The notes: a model not told the origin generated them from the letters alone. A stretch of 64,000 bases of DNA from AP-15 sp963733945 (GCA_963733945.1 CAVTFD010000037.1:98233-162232), one strand, 5' to 3'; positions 8,754 through 18,827 are shown, numbered from the stretch's first letter. A program made the numbers and translations.

Positions 8754-10961
8754 GTGCAATCGTCACCAATGGCGTTGCTGGCAGAATTGAGGGTCGTTCA
8801 AGTCGGCGATGGCTTGGCCGCCGCCGTGTGCGGACGCCTTCTGGCCGACATGGGCGCCGCGCGTCATCGGCATCGATCCCGAAGCCTCGACCCCTCTCGC
8901 GCAGTACCTCAGCCACGGCAGGACGATCCTTTCAGGCAATTCAGGTCAGGCACACGACGCGCTGGCAATGGCCGATTTGATCATCTGCGAAGGCCGGCCC
9001 GATGATCTCCTGGCTCGCCAACTATGACGTCGCCGCTCTGCGCCGTTGCAACCCGGCGGCGGCGCTTGTTTATATCTCCCCCTTCGGACAGTCGGGGCCA
9101 CGGGCCAGCGACCCCGCGACCGACCTGACCTTGTTCTTCAGCCAGCGGCATCGCCCGGCTGTTGACCGGACAGGTCGACGATCTCGCCGAAGCGCCGATC
9201 CGCGCGGTTGGCGAACAATCGGCCTTTATCGGCGGATTGGCCGCCGCTTGCGCCGGCATGCACGCGGTATTCGCGGCCGAGTCCGGCGCCGTGATCGATG
9301 TGTCGATCGAGGAAGCACTGGCGACGATGGCGATCGGCGAGTTGGCGAATGCCGGGCTCACCGGAAAGAGCCGGGCGCGCAAGCGGCTGACCGACGGCAA
9401 CGGGGCCACGGTCTGCATTCTGCCCGCACGCGACGGATATGCGGCAATCTCGCCGCGTGAAGACCGCCAATGGGCCGCCTGGTTGGGCGTGATGGGCTCG
9501 CCCGATTGGGGAAGCGACCCGCGTTTTGCGACCAAACCCGACCGAGTGGCCAATTGGGACGCGCTTCACGCGCTGATGTCGGCGTGGAGCCGCGAACACG
9601 ATAAGCAGTGGATCGCCGATCACGCCCAGGCCGCCCATGTGCCGAGCTTCCCGTTGCGCGAGCCGACCGAACAGCTCGCTTCGCCGCAGCTCGCACATCG
9701 CGACTTCTACCGGCCCCTCGAGATCGGCGGGCGCTCGGTCAAGGCGCCGGGGCCTCCCTTCGGATTGCGGATCACCGATACCGGGCGTGCGGCGGCGGAG
9801 CCGGGTATCGGGCGCGGCAGATCCGGGCCGATGCCGCTCTCCGGGGTTCGTATCCTCGATTTCAGCTGGGTCATCGCCGGGCCGACGGCTACCCGCTATC
9901 TCGCGGCGATGGGCGCCGACGTGATCAAGATCGAAGCTCCCAGCCGTGGCGACCCGGGCCGCACCTCCGAATTGCACACCGTGCTCGGCCAAGCCAAACA
10001 CGGCATTGTCCTCGATCTGAAAAAGCCGCAGGCCGCCGCCGTCGCGCGGGAATTGGCCGCCAAATCCGACGTGCTGATCGAAAACTTCGCCACCGGCGTC
10101 ATGGACCGGTTGGGCCTCGGCGCCGACGCGCTGCAAACGCTGAACCCCGATCTGATCTACGTCTCGGCCTCGGGTCTCGGGCGCACTGGGCCAGAGGCGC
10201 ATGCCGTCGCCTATGGCACCTTGTTGCAATGCTATGCCGGGTTCGCCGGCCTCAACCGCCACCCGGAGATCCCGCCGCGCGTGGGTTTTGCGTGGCTCGA
10301 TCCGATGTGCGGTTTGATGCTGGCCTTCGTCGTTGCCGCCGGGCTGTGGCAGCGGCGCCGTTACGGCGGCGTCGCCCGGGTCGACTTCTCGATGATCGAG
10401 GCGTTGCTGTGGACGATGGCGGGACCCTTGCTGGCGACGCAGCTCGAAACGCCGCCGCGACCGCAGGGTAACCATTCCAGCCGCTATGTCCCGCACGGGG
10501 CCTATCGCTGCGCCGGCGACGACGACTGGATCAGCATCGCCGTCACCGATGACAAGCAATGGCGCAGCCTGTGCGCCGTCGTCCCGGCGTTGTCGCCGAT
10601 GGCGGGGTACGGCTTTCGCGAGCGTATCGAGCAGCGCGCTGCGATCGACGACACGCTCGCCGCCTGGCTCCGCTCCCAGGTCGCTGCGACCATCGCCGCC
10701 GACTTGATCCGCGCCGGCATCCCGGCCGCCGCGCTGGCGAATTCCGTCGACCTCGTCAACAGCGAGCACCTGAAGCAGCGCGGGTTTTGGGATGGACACG
10801 GCGGCGGCGTGCTCCCCGGCCTGCCATGGCACGCCAGTTTTGGCCGCACCGCGGGCCCGGCGCCGAAACTCGGTGCGGATACCGATCGGGTTCTGGCCGA
10901 AGTGCTCGGGCTCCCTCCCGACGAGATCGCTGCGCTGCGAAATTCCGGCGCGTTCGGCTGA
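8754..10961 (+). CDS. Tandem CaiB/BaiF CoA-transferase fusion (frameshifted)
   Basis: The gene encodes two successive class III CoA-transferase domains, about 735 residues in total. The first (LLAELRVVQVGDGLAAAVCGRLLADMGA onward) is broken by frame changes near 8857, 9000 and 9155. The second, from about 9838 (SGVRILDFSWVIAGPTATRYLA), is intact. Such enzymes move CoA between carboxylic acids. I take the GTG at 8754 as start because GCAGGAGGG sits 9 bases before it. Fused double CaiB proteins are known. The three shifts, all in one half, suggest poor sequence or decay of that domain. Confidence 0.85.
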
Positions 10962-11043
10962 CCCACCCGTCGCCCCGCATCCCATTCCGGGGCGCCGACG
11001 CAGCTGGTAAGATGAGTAAGCCCCTTTGAGAAGGAGAGCCAAG

Positions 11044-11433
11044 ATGAGTGTCGAGCTTAACCACACGATCATCCCGGCGAAGGACAAATGGGCCTCCGCC
11101 AAGTTCCTCGCAGACATTCTGAACCTGGAGGCGGGGCCGGAATGGGGTCATTTCGTGCCGGTGCGCACCGGCAATGGGGTCACGCTCGATTTTTCCGACT
11201 CCGCGGACTTCCGCCCTCAGCATTACGCCTTCCTGGTCGGCGAAGCGGAGTTCGACGCCGCTCTCGCACGGATTCGCGCCGCCGCCGTCGCGCACTACGC
11301 GAATTTTCGCCGTGAACGGCCAGGTGAGATTAATCACCTCTACGGCGGCCGCGGCGTCTATTTCGACGACCCGAACGGCCATCTGCTGGAACTGATCACC
11401 CAGCCCTACGGACCCGTCCCGCAAGGCGGCTGA
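11044..11433 (+). CDS. VOC-family (glyoxalase-like) protein
   Basis: The 129-residue protein has one vicinal-oxygen-chelate fold: NHTIIPAKDKWASAKFL at the start, HYAFLVGEAEFDAALARI in the middle and GVYFDDPNGHLLELIT at the end, with the usual metal-ligand His and Glu positions present. Members include dioxygenases, glyoxalases and resistance proteins. ATG at 11044 follows AGAAGGAGAGCC. It closes the catabolic run that begins at 5113. Confidence 0.88.
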   Translation: MSVELNHTIIPAKDKWASAKFLADILNLEAGPEWGHFVPVRTGNGVTLDFSDSADFRPQHYAFLVGEAEFDAALARIRAAAVAHYANFRRERPGEINHLYGGRGVYFDDPNGHLLELITQPYGPVPQGG

Positions 11434-11558
11434 CCGCCGGCGAATTCAGGGAGGGCCAAAGCCCGGAATTCAAGCGTGACCCCGCAGCCGGCTTTGGCTG
11501 CAAGGGCGGCAATCAGGGCGTCGGCAAAGGAAGGGGGTCCGTCCCTGAACGCCGGATC

Positions 11559-11585
11559 TAGTCTAGACTAAGACTAGTCTAGAAC
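11559..11585. repeat. CTAG-rich palindrome cluster
   Basis: TAGTCTAGACTA (11559-11570) is a perfect palindrome and is followed directly by AGACTAGTCT (11571-11580), another one. Together they also form a longer imperfect hairpin, covering the stop codon of the DUF4411 gene. CTAG is normally rare in such genomes, so five closely spaced copies stand out. It could be a terminator-like hairpin without a U-tract, or a protein-binding site. Confidence 0.6.
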
Positions 11586-12049
11586 GTCCATCCTTCCGCT
11601 TCCATGAACTCAGGAAGCGACAGGCATCTAACGCCGAAATGCGCGCAGATGTTGGGAATCTTCACTGCATTGGGCTTGATCACCTCGACGGTGACAACGG
11701 CACGGTTTTCGCGAGCGGCTCTCGCAATCACAAAGGGGTCCGCTACTTTGCCGCCGCGCAGCAGCTTCTTTTGCTGGATATTTTGCTGAAAGCGGGGAAC
11801 GGCGTAAATTCTCGTGACAAACGCGCCTTCCTCCGCCGTCGGCGTCGCAAAGAGTTGGCGATTTTGCTTCGCCCATTCGAGTAGGGTCTCAATCGGCCCG
11901 TCCTCGATCTCGCGGAACACTTCGCGCGTCGAGACAAGGCGGCCGTCTTCGACGAGGCGGTCGAAACGCTGCCAGAGGGATGGAAAGCGACTGCGGTAGT
12001 AGTTTCGGAAGAGGGCGGACAGGGGTGAGTTGTCGAAGACATAGCTCAC
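11579..12049 (-). CDS. DUF4411 PIN-like protein, probable toxin
   Basis: The 156-residue protein starts MSYVFDNSPLSALF and has the spaced acidic residues of PIN-domain ribonucleases (the first Asp in YVFDNS, Glu in VSTREVFREIED, Asp in GKVADPFVIARA). It fits the DUF4411 family. Its ATG overlaps the stop of the upstream ImmA/IrrE gene in an ATGA junction, so the two are translationally coupled. This pairing is common and is regarded as toxin-antitoxin-like. The catalytic role is inferred, not shown. Confidence 0.8.
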   Translation of the reverse strand: MSYVFDNSPLSALFRNYYRSRFPSLWQRFDRLVEDGRLVSTREVFREIEDGPIETLLEWAKQNRQLFATPTAEEGAFVTRIYAVPRFQQNIQQKKLLRGGKVADPFVIARAARENRAVVTVEVIKPNAVKIPNICAHFGVRCLSLPEFMEAEGWTF

Positions 12050-13182
12050 TGCACGCCTCTGACAAAATATTCCTCAAGCGTGCCGACATTCTTTGCCTTC
12101 ATATCGAGATATTCGCCGAGTTGTACCTCGTCGATGCGGTTCTCATGGTATTGGCTAAAGGCTAGGGCGACGTAATCACGACCGAGATACGCTAGCTTGC
12201 TCCAATATGGATTGCCGCCGCTGCCTTCCTGCTTTTGTTCCGCCCATCGCTGCGCTGCACGCGTGTAATTATCTTGCGTGATCAATCCTCGATCAAGAAA
12301 CCGGCGGAAAATAAACTCGCGGCTGACGTGAAAGTGTGAGGCGAGGATTTCGGCCCTCCGTTCGGTCGCTTCGTGCCCGGCAAACGCGGATTCGAACGCT
12401 TTCTCTGGCACCAGAAATTGCGCGGCGAAGCGATTGCACAAGACTTCGATGCGCCGCGGCTGTTGGGTCAGACGTTCAATGTATTGGCCGTCAATCGGGT
12501 CGATGCCACTGGTCTGAAATAGTAGATGTGCAAGCTCGTGGAACAGAGTGAAAATCTGCCGGGTTTTGGCGGCGCTGTTGTTGACATAGATGATCGGAAA
12601 AACGTTATCGTAAAGGCTGAATCCCGAAAAGCTCTCTTCGCGGAACGCATCTTTGAAAATGAAGATGCCGACGCGGTAAAGTGCTTGCCGCCATTCTTTC
12701 AAGGTCGCGTCATCGTCGCGCCAGGCGGCTTGCTGTTCGAGCGTGACGTCCAAATAGCCACGAACGCGGGCAGCCATAGCGTCGACGGACATTTGCGCGC
12801 TGAACTCCAGTTCACGCGTGATGAGCCGTTCGGCCGGATTACGGCCTTGGGTGAGTTCGTATAGCCCAAGCTGAAACGCTTTCGCCTTCCTGAGCAATTG
12901 CTGAATGCGGCGCGGAAGTCGCTCGAACTCAGCATCAGGCAGTGTGCGGAATGTCTCCTAAATCGGCGGCACGTTGGGCGGCTGTGGAAAAAAGAACACC
13001 GCAATCGGGATGCGGAACTCCTCGGCCATAGCTTCGAGTTGCGGATAGCTCGGCAGCGCCGTGCCCGCTTCCCATGCCGCAATCTTCGGAAATTTTTGCG
13101 CCGCTTCCTTTTCGCTCAACCCTGCCCGCTTCCGTGCCCACGTAATCACGTCCTTATTGACTGGGATTCCCTCGCTGAACAT
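12046..13182 (-). CDS. XRE-ImmA/IrrE metallopeptidase with internal amber codon
   Basis: The N-terminal part (from 13182) is a helix-turn-helix: VITWARKRAGLSEKEAAQKFPKI, then WEAGTALPSYPQLEAMAEEF. The C-terminal part has the zinc-protease motif HELAHLLF. Together they form the usual ~380-residue XRE-ImmA protein that regulates mobile or stress genes by proteolysis. A TAG at 12958-12960 interrupts the frame just after FFFPQPPNVPPI; the frame continues unbroken on the other side (ETFRTLPDAEFERLPRRIQQ). Either a sequencing error turned a sense codon into TAG, or the two halves are now separate. The stop overlaps the DUF4411 start. Confidence 0.82.
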
Positions 13183-13287
13183 GCGTCACCTGCACGGGAG
13201 GCCGTTAATTAAGACCAAAACTCCATCCAATGCGAGGCCGAACGAGCAAAGCTCGTCAGGCTCGGCTACCATAGTGGAACCTTCCGG

Positions 13288-14118
13288 TCAGGCCGCGGGG
13301 CGTTTCCAGCCGAGCCAGGCGCAGATCGCGTCGCCCATCACCAGCTCCTTGTCGCGGCCTTGCAGCCACGGCAGTTCCTCGGTGAACATCGTTACGCATT
13401 GCCGATACGAGCACGGCATGCGGGTGATGTCGGTGCCCCAGAAACAGCGCTGCGGGCCGAACGCGTCGACGATCTGGCGGATGTATTTGTGGACGTTGCG
13501 GTAGGGGTAGGGTTCGCTCGAATAGCTCGGCGCGCCCGACAGTTTGACCGCGACATTGGGATATTTGGCGAGCGCCAGCATATCGCCGAGGTTCGCGAAA
13601 GCGGCATCGTCCTTCCCCGAACCGGCCCCGCCGCCGCGGCCGTGGTGGTCGATGTGTAATTTAAGGCCGGGATGGCGCTCGGCGATGCGGCCGAGGTCTG
13701 TCAGATGCCCGCCCGCCATTAGGCCGACCGGCAGTTTTTCGCGTTCGCAGGCCGCCCAGAACCACTCCAGCGAGCCGTCCGACCACCAGCTCGCCTGGTG
13801 CGGCTGATTGAACGTGAAACGGAAACCGAGCATGCCGGGCCGCTCGCGCCAGTTCTTGACGATCTCCTCGCGGTTCGGGGCCTGCAGGTCGAAATTCCCG
13901 AGGATGCAAAACTTAGCCGGGTAGGCTTTGACGGCTTCGACCGCCTGCACATTTGGCCCCTCGCCGAGCGTGCTAGGCGGATGGATGACTGCGGCATCGA
14001 CCCCGGCCTCGGCCATCTCCTTCAACGCGTCATCGACGTTGTAGGTCGGGATTTGCCGGTGCTGCGGCGACATCTGCGCGTTTTCCCAGAGATGGATCTG
14101 TGAATCGACGATCTGCAT
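13288..14118 (-). CDS. Amidohydrolase family 2 (TIM-barrel metal-dependent hydrolase)
   Basis: This 276-residue protein has the short amidohydrolase-2 layout of 2-pyrone-4,6-dicarboxylate lactonases and ACMSD-like decarboxylases: VDSQIHLW at the start (HxH-type), LKLHIDHHGRGGG in the middle, and FWGTDITRMP near the end holding the conserved Asp. The ATG at 14118 follows GAGGAAAAG; the longer frame runs into the LysR gene. It lies 25 bases downstream of the LysR gene on the same strand. Confidence 0.87.
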   Translation of the reverse strand: MQIVDSQIHLWENAQMSPQHRQIPTYNVDDALKEMAEAGVDAAVIHPPSTLGEGPNVQAVEAVKAYPAKFCILGNFDLQAPNREEIVKNWRERPGMLGFRFTFNQPHQASWWSDGSLEWFWAACEREKLPVGLMAGGHLTDLGRIAERHPGLKLHIDHHGRGGGAGSGKDDAAFANLGDMLALAKYPNVAVKLSGAPSYSSEPYPYRNVHKYIRQIVDAFGPQRCFWGTDITRMPCSYRQCVTMFTEELPWLQGRDKELVMGDAICAWLGWKRPAA

Positions 14119-14143
14119 GGCGCTTTTCCTCTCTATTTTGCGT

Positions 14144-15112
14144 CTAAGCTTCGATCTTGGCGGGTTGGCGCAGCCGCGAACCAACGGCGGCTTCGACGGC
14201 CGCCTGGTCAAGCGGCCGGCGGAGCTTGCCGTCGGCTTCGATATCGCCAAGAACCTCAGTAACGATCTCGGCAACCGCCTGCCGCGCCGCGGAGGGGCCG
14301 CGGCTCGCGGCGACGCCAATCGCCAGGGTGCGGAACAGCCCGGTCGCCGTGATCCTGTGCGCCTGCACCGCACCGCGCGCGGATTCGCGATAAACCGAGG
14401 AGTGCGGCAGGATCGAGGCGCCGACGCCCTGCTGCACCATCAGCCGGATGGTTTCGTGATCGTCGAGCTCTGTATCAACCCGCAATGCGATGCCGCGGCC
14501 GCCCAGCAGCACATCAAGCGAAGCCCGCATCCCGTCACCGAGGATCAGCGGTGTGCGGTTCAATTCCTCAATGGCGACAAAGCCTTGTGGCCGCGCATCG
14601 GGACGCGTCACCAGCACCATTTCCTCTTCCGCCAATCGGGTCAAGGCGATCAACCGGCTGCGCGAAATCATCGTCATTAGCGCCAAATCGACGAGACCGG
14701 CGATGATGAATTCTTCGAGCCGCGCCGTGCCGGCATGAACCACCTTCAGTTCGATCAGCGGAAAATGCTGGCGCATGCGCGCGAACAACTCAGGCACCAC
14801 GACCGGGCACAGTGGGGGTGTCACGCCAAGGATGATCTTGCCGGAGGGGTGCGCCTTGTGCGCCCGGATCTCGTCGCCGGCGCGCTCGATATCGCGCAGG
14901 ATGCGCTGGGCGCTGTCGAGCAGTTTTTGCCCGGCCTCGGTCAGCCGGACGCCGCGATTGGCGCGGGTGAACAGGGCAGCGTCGAGCTCGTCCTCGAGCC
15001 GCTGAATGTGCCGGGTCAGAGCCGGCTGTGCTATCTGTAGATGCGCCGAGGCACGGGTGATGCTGCCAAGCTCGGCGATGCGGACGAAATAATGGAGGCT
15101 GCGCAATTCCAT
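14144..15112 (-). CDS. LysR-family transcriptional regulator
   Basis: This 322-residue LTTR has the N-terminal winged helix-turn-helix (MELRSLHYFVRIAELGSITR, then AQPALTRHIQRLEDEL) and a periplasmic-binding-protein-like effector domain (GKIILGVTPPLCPVVVPELF). I start at MELRSL (15112), the usual LTTR start. It is divergent from three luciferase-like genes, with about 220 bases between, and upstream of the amidohydrolase. By the usual LTTR rule it likely controls the divergent genes and itself. Confidence 0.93.
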   Translation of the reverse strand: MELRSLHYFVRIAELGSITRASAHLQIAQPALTRHIQRLEDELDAALFTRANRGVRLTEAGQKLLDSAQRILRDIERAGDEIRAHKAHPSGKIILGVTPPLCPVVVPELFARMRQHFPLIELKVVHAGTARLEEFIIAGLVDLALMTMISRSRLIALTRLAEEEMVLVTRPDARPQGFVAIEELNRTPLILGDGMRASLDVLLGGRGIALRVDTELDDHETIRLMVQQGVGASILPHSSVYRESARGAVQAHRITATGLFRTLAIGVAASRGPSAARQAVAEIVTEVLGDIEADGKLRRPLDQAAVEAAVGSRLRQPAKIEA

Positions 15113-15229
15113 GATAGCCGCGATTCCGCCCACCCGCGGACGCCAAGGTCAATCGGAATTGTGGTGCGGGATGCCTGCAACCGCGGCTCTCTGCGCGCAC
15201 CCCGGAGAATAGGCCGAGCCACCGCGGAT

Positions 15230-15246
15230 CATGCCGCTACGGCATG
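15230..15246. promoter_or_regulatory. Candidate LysR operator
   Basis: CATGCCG-CTA-CGGCATG is a perfect 7-base inverted repeat in the intergenic region between the LysR gene and the luciferase-like genes. It lies about 90 bases before the first luciferase ATG, nested in a wider ATCATGC...GCATGAT symmetry. Position and symmetry suit a LysR recognition site; no binding evidence exists. Confidence 0.45.
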
Positions 15247-15333
15247 AGCATGATCGGCAATCGGCATTTGCTTGATGAATGAATTGATTTTAGCGTCATA
15301 TCAGCGGGCTACGCTCAAAAAGGAGAAGCTGCC

Positions 15334-16363
15334 ATGGAAGTCGGGGTCTACCATGAATTCCACTGCCGGCCGGACCAGACCCAAGCAGCGGCTTTCGAGG
15401 AGGCGCTGGCCCAGATCGAGGCAGCCGACCACTGGGGGCTCGATGCGATCTGGCTTGCCGAGATCCATCAGCAGGCGCGCCGCTCGGTAATGAGCGCACC
15501 GATGACCGTGGCCAGCGCCATCGCCGCGCGTACCAAGCGGATCAAGATCGGCACCGGGGTCCAGGTTCTGCCATTGTGCCATCCGCTGCGCCTGGCCGAG
15601 GAAACTGCCACGGTCGACCAGATCAGCCAGGGCCGGCTGCTGTTCGGTGTTGGCCGCAGCGGCAATCCGCGCAGCTACAACGCATATGGCGTGCCTTATT
15701 CGGAAAGCCGCGAACGCTTTCTCGAGACCCTCGACATCGTCAAGAGAGCCTGGACCCAGGAGCGGTTTTCGTACGAAGGCAAGTACTGGCATTTCGACAA
15801 CGCCAGCGCTGTGCCCCAGCCGTTTCAAAAACCCTTCCCGCCGATCCGCGTCGCCGCCGCCAGCGAGGAGACATTTCCGTCATTAGGCGAGGCCGGCTAC
15901 CCGATCTTTGTCGCAGTGCGCAGCGGCTCTCTGTCGGGGCTGGCGCCGGATCTCGCGGCCTATCGCCAGGCGTATAAGGCGGCCGGCCATCCCGGCCATG
16001 GCGAGGTCTATCTGCGCTGCACATTGCACATCGCCGACACCGACCGGCAGGCATTCGACCAGGCCGAAGAAAGCATAATGTCCGGCTACCGGACTTTGAG
16101 CACCCGGCTCGAAAACGCCCCCAACCGCCGTCGCGCGGCGGAGGCCATAACCATCCGCACGATCTCTTATGAGGAGGTGCAGCGCGACAAGGTCATCATC
16201 GGCAGCTCCGAGCGCGTCGCCGACCGGCTCTTGGAGCTGCACGAAGACACTGGGCCTCGACGGCATCCTCGCCGAGCTCAATTTCGGTGCGCTGATCCCG
16301 CATGAGCCGATGACCCGGTCGTTGCAACTGTTGTGCGAAAAGGTCTTGCCCCGACTGCATTGA
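15334..16363 (+). CDS. LLM-class flavin-dependent oxidoreductase 1 (frameshifted)
   Basis: This bacterial-luciferase-like FMN/F420 monooxygenase has the typical features WGLDAIWLAEIH, RIKIGTGVQVLPL, RLLFGVGRSG and KYWHFDNASAV. The frame breaks near 16248: the last ~38 residues (LGLDGILAELNFGALIP through LPRLH) are in another frame, and one surplus base explains it. Restored length is ~343 residues. It is closely similar to the gene at 17470 and probably arose with it by duplication. AAAAGGAGAAG precedes the ATG. Confidence 0.88.
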
Positions 16364-16412
16364 GCGCTCCTTGCGTTGGCGCCTGCAGGCAGACAGATTG
16401 GGAGATTAGACG

Positions 16413-17447
16413 ATGAAGTTCGGATTGTTCGGCAGCGCGCAAGCGAGACGAGCCGGTCCGGATACCGACAGCAGCCAGGGCTTTCGCGACTTTATCGACA
16501 ACAATGTCGAAGCCGAGGCGCTGGGCTACTACAGCACATTTCTCGTCGAGCATCATTTCACCGGCTTTGGCCAGGTTTCGGCCAGCCTCAATTTGCTGAC
16601 CTGGCTCGGCGCCCGCACCCGGCATCTACGGCTCGGCACCGCGGTCCTGGTGCTGCCCTGGCACAATCCGGTGCTGTTGGCCGAGCAGGCCGCGACCCTC
16701 GATCTGCTGTCCGGCGGGCGGCTCGATTTCGGCATCGGCAAAGGTTATCGCTGGAACGAGTTCGCTGGCTTCTGCGTGCCAATGGAGGAAGCTGATGAGC
16801 GCTTCGAGGAAGTGCTCGGCGTGATCACCAAGGCTTTTGTTTCAGAGACCCCGTTCTCGCATCGCGGCAAATATTGGGAATTCGACAACATCGTCGTCGA
16901 GCCACCGACAGCGCAGAAGCCGCACCCGCCATTCTGGATGGGGGCGGGCAGCCCGAACTCGGTTCGCCAAGTCGCCGAGCGCGGCCACAACATGCTGCTG
17001 GGCCAGCACTCGCTGGCCGAGGAAATCCTTGGCCAGGTCGCGCAGTTCAAGGAAGAGGTCGAGGCGCGCGGCCGACGTTTCAGTCCAATGGAAGTCGCGG
17101 TCGCCCGCGCCGTGCATTTCGCCAAAAGCGCCGCCGACAAAGAGGCCGCGATCGAGCGCCGCTATCAGGGCCATATGCGGGTCAACGCCTTGGCCCGCCG
17201 GCCCGGCAACGAAACGCGCAACCGCTATATTCTGGATGATGAAAAGAAGGCCCGTCACGAGAGCGCCGAGAGCGCGCTGTTCGGCGCACCCGACGAGATC
17301 ATGCGTAAGCTCGAAAAGCTGCGCGCCGGCGGGGTCGAGTATGTAATCATCAATTTCGGCGGTTCGCGCGAGAACATCCGCCGCTTCGCCCGAGAGGTCA
17401 TGCCGGCCTTCGCCGACGAACCCGCCTTCGCCCTGGCCGGCAAATGA
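16413..17447 (+). CDS. LLM-class flavin-dependent oxidoreductase 2
   Basis: This intact 344-residue luciferase-like TIM-barrel flavoprotein shows FLVEHHFTGFG, LRLGTAVLVLPWHNP, GGRLDFGIGKGYRWNEF and HPPFWMGAGSP. It is clearly a different lineage from its two neighbours. GGGAGATTAGACG precedes the ATG. Relatives oxidise alkanesulfonates, terpenoid ketones or other xenobiotics using FMNH2 from a partner reductase; no such reductase is seen beside it. Confidence 0.92.
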   Translation: MKFGLFGSAQARRAGPDTDSSQGFRDFIDNNVEAEALGYYSTFLVEHHFTGFGQVSASLNLLTWLGARTRHLRLGTAVLVLPWHNPVLLAEQAATLDLLSGGRLDFGIGKGYRWNEFAGFCVPMEEADERFEEVLGVITKAFVSETPFSHRGKYWEFDNIVVEPPTAQKPHPPFWMGAGSPNSVRQVAERGHNMLLGQHSLAEEILGQVAQFKEEVEARGRRFSPMEVAVARAVHFAKSAADKEAAIERRYQGHMRVNALARRPGNETRNRYILDDEKKARHESAESALFGAPDEIMRKLEKLRAGGVEYVIINFGGSRENIRRFAREVMPAFADEPAFALAGK

Positions 17448-17469
17448 CGAACTGAGAGGAGTGACATCG

Positions 17470-18525
17470 ATGGCATTCGAATTCGGCGTATTCCACGAGT
17501 TCCAGCGGCGCCCCGGGCAGAGCGAGGCCGAGGCGTTCACCACTGCTTTCGATCAGGTCGACGCCGCCGAGCGCTGGGGCCTCGACGCGATCTGGCTGCC
17601 GGAAATCCACATGGCGCCCGAGCGCTCGGTGTGTGCGGTGCCGATGACCATCGCGAGCGCGATTGCCGCCCGTACCAAGAACATCAAGATCGGCACCGGG
17701 GTTCAGGTATTGCCGCTGTGCCAGCCGCTGCGGCTTGCCGAAGACGCCGCCACCGTCGATCACATCAGCCGCGGACGGCTGCTCTTTGGTGTCGGGCGCA
17801 GCGGCTTTCCGCGGGCCTACGAAGCCTACGGCATTTCCTATGGCGAAAGCCCCGAGCGCTTCGCCGAAGTGCTCGAGGTCGTCAAGCGCGCGTGGACCGA
17901 AGAAAAATTCTCCTTCGCCGGCAAATACTACAATTACGAAAACGTAAGCATCGTGCCAAAGCCGTACCACCGGCCGCACCCGCCGATCCGGATCGCGGCC
18001 AATCGGGAAGACACCTTTATTTCGGCCGGCCGGCAAGGTTATGCGATCTTTGTCGGCGCGCGCCGCGGCACGATCGACGAGGTGCTGCCCAGTCTTGAGA
18101 TCTATCGTGAAGCCTGGAAGGCAGCCGGTCACCCCGGCACTGGCGAGGTCTATCTGCGGGCACCGGTCTATGTCGGCGACACGATGGAGCAGGCGCGCCG
18201 GGACCCGGAAGAGAGCCTGATGAACACCTACCGCTGGTTGGGCGCGCGACTCCAAGAGTCGGCCCACAGCGCCGGGGTTTTCGACAGCGCGCGCCGCATC
18301 GAGGGGGCGCAGCGGCTGCAGACGCTCACCTACGACGAGGTGCTGCAAGGCCGGGCCATCATCGGCACGCCGGAGGTCGTTGCCGACCGTCTGCTGACCC
18401 TGCAGCAGCAGTTGGGCCTCGCCGGCATCCTCGGCGAGCTGAATTACGGGGGGCTGGTGCCGCACGAACGGGTCATGCACTCGCTGCAGCTGATCTGCGA
18501 AAAAGTACAGCCGCAACTTCGTTGA
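17470..18525 (+). CDS. LLM-class flavin-dependent oxidoreductase 3
   Basis: This 351-residue luciferase-like protein shares long blocks with the gene at 15334 (ERWGLDAIWLPEIH, GTGVQVLPLCQPLRLAED, GRLLFGVGRSG). The ATG at 17470 follows GAGAGGA; the GTG nine bases upstream overlaps that site. It is the last gene of the flavoprotein trio divergent from LysR. The intact C terminus shows where the frame of the first paralogue should run. Confidence 0.92.
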   Translation: MAFEFGVFHEFQRRPGQSEAEAFTTAFDQVDAAERWGLDAIWLPEIHMAPERSVCAVPMTIASAIAARTKNIKIGTGVQVLPLCQPLRLAEDAATVDHISRGRLLFGVGRSGFPRAYEAYGISYGESPERFAEVLEVVKRAWTEEKFSFAGKYYNYENVSIVPKPYHRPHPPIRIAANREDTFISAGRQGYAIFVGARRGTIDEVLPSLEIYREAWKAAGHPGTGEVYLRAPVYVGDTMEQARRDPEESLMNTYRWLGARLQESAHSAGVFDSARRIEGAQRLQTLTYDEVLQGRAIIGTPEVVADRLLTLQQQLGLAGILGELNYGGLVPHERVMHSLQLICEKVQPQLR

Positions 18526-18827
18526 AGACGCGGGCGGGGTTCCGCCCGAATGCCAGCGCCCGCGAGAGTACAGAGAAGGCCGTACATCGCCAAAACCCAT
18601 TTGGCGCGCGAGTGCTCTCCCTGGGCGCGCTTCCGCTGGTGTGATCATTCACACTGGACCGGGTGCCAGCGAGCCCTAACAGTGATTAGTTTAGATTTTA
18701 TCCTCGACACGAAGCACAAGACGTTAAAACCTAGACCGCCTTTGACTCCATGCGTGTCCCACTAACTGTTTCGTGCTACGCATTGCACACATTACAATAG
18801 AGTTCCGAGAACTTGCGGGATTACGTC
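18526..18827. other. Intergenic stretch at a composition boundary
   Basis: About 300 bases lie between the GC-rich flavoprotein gene and the AT-richer membrane protein. GC drops sharply from about 18680. No open frame with coding character, hairpin or repeat is evident. Confidence 0.5.

Noticed and set aside
9138..11117. 659-residue minus-strand open frame
   Set aside because: Antisense of the CaiB gene; long only because of high GC.
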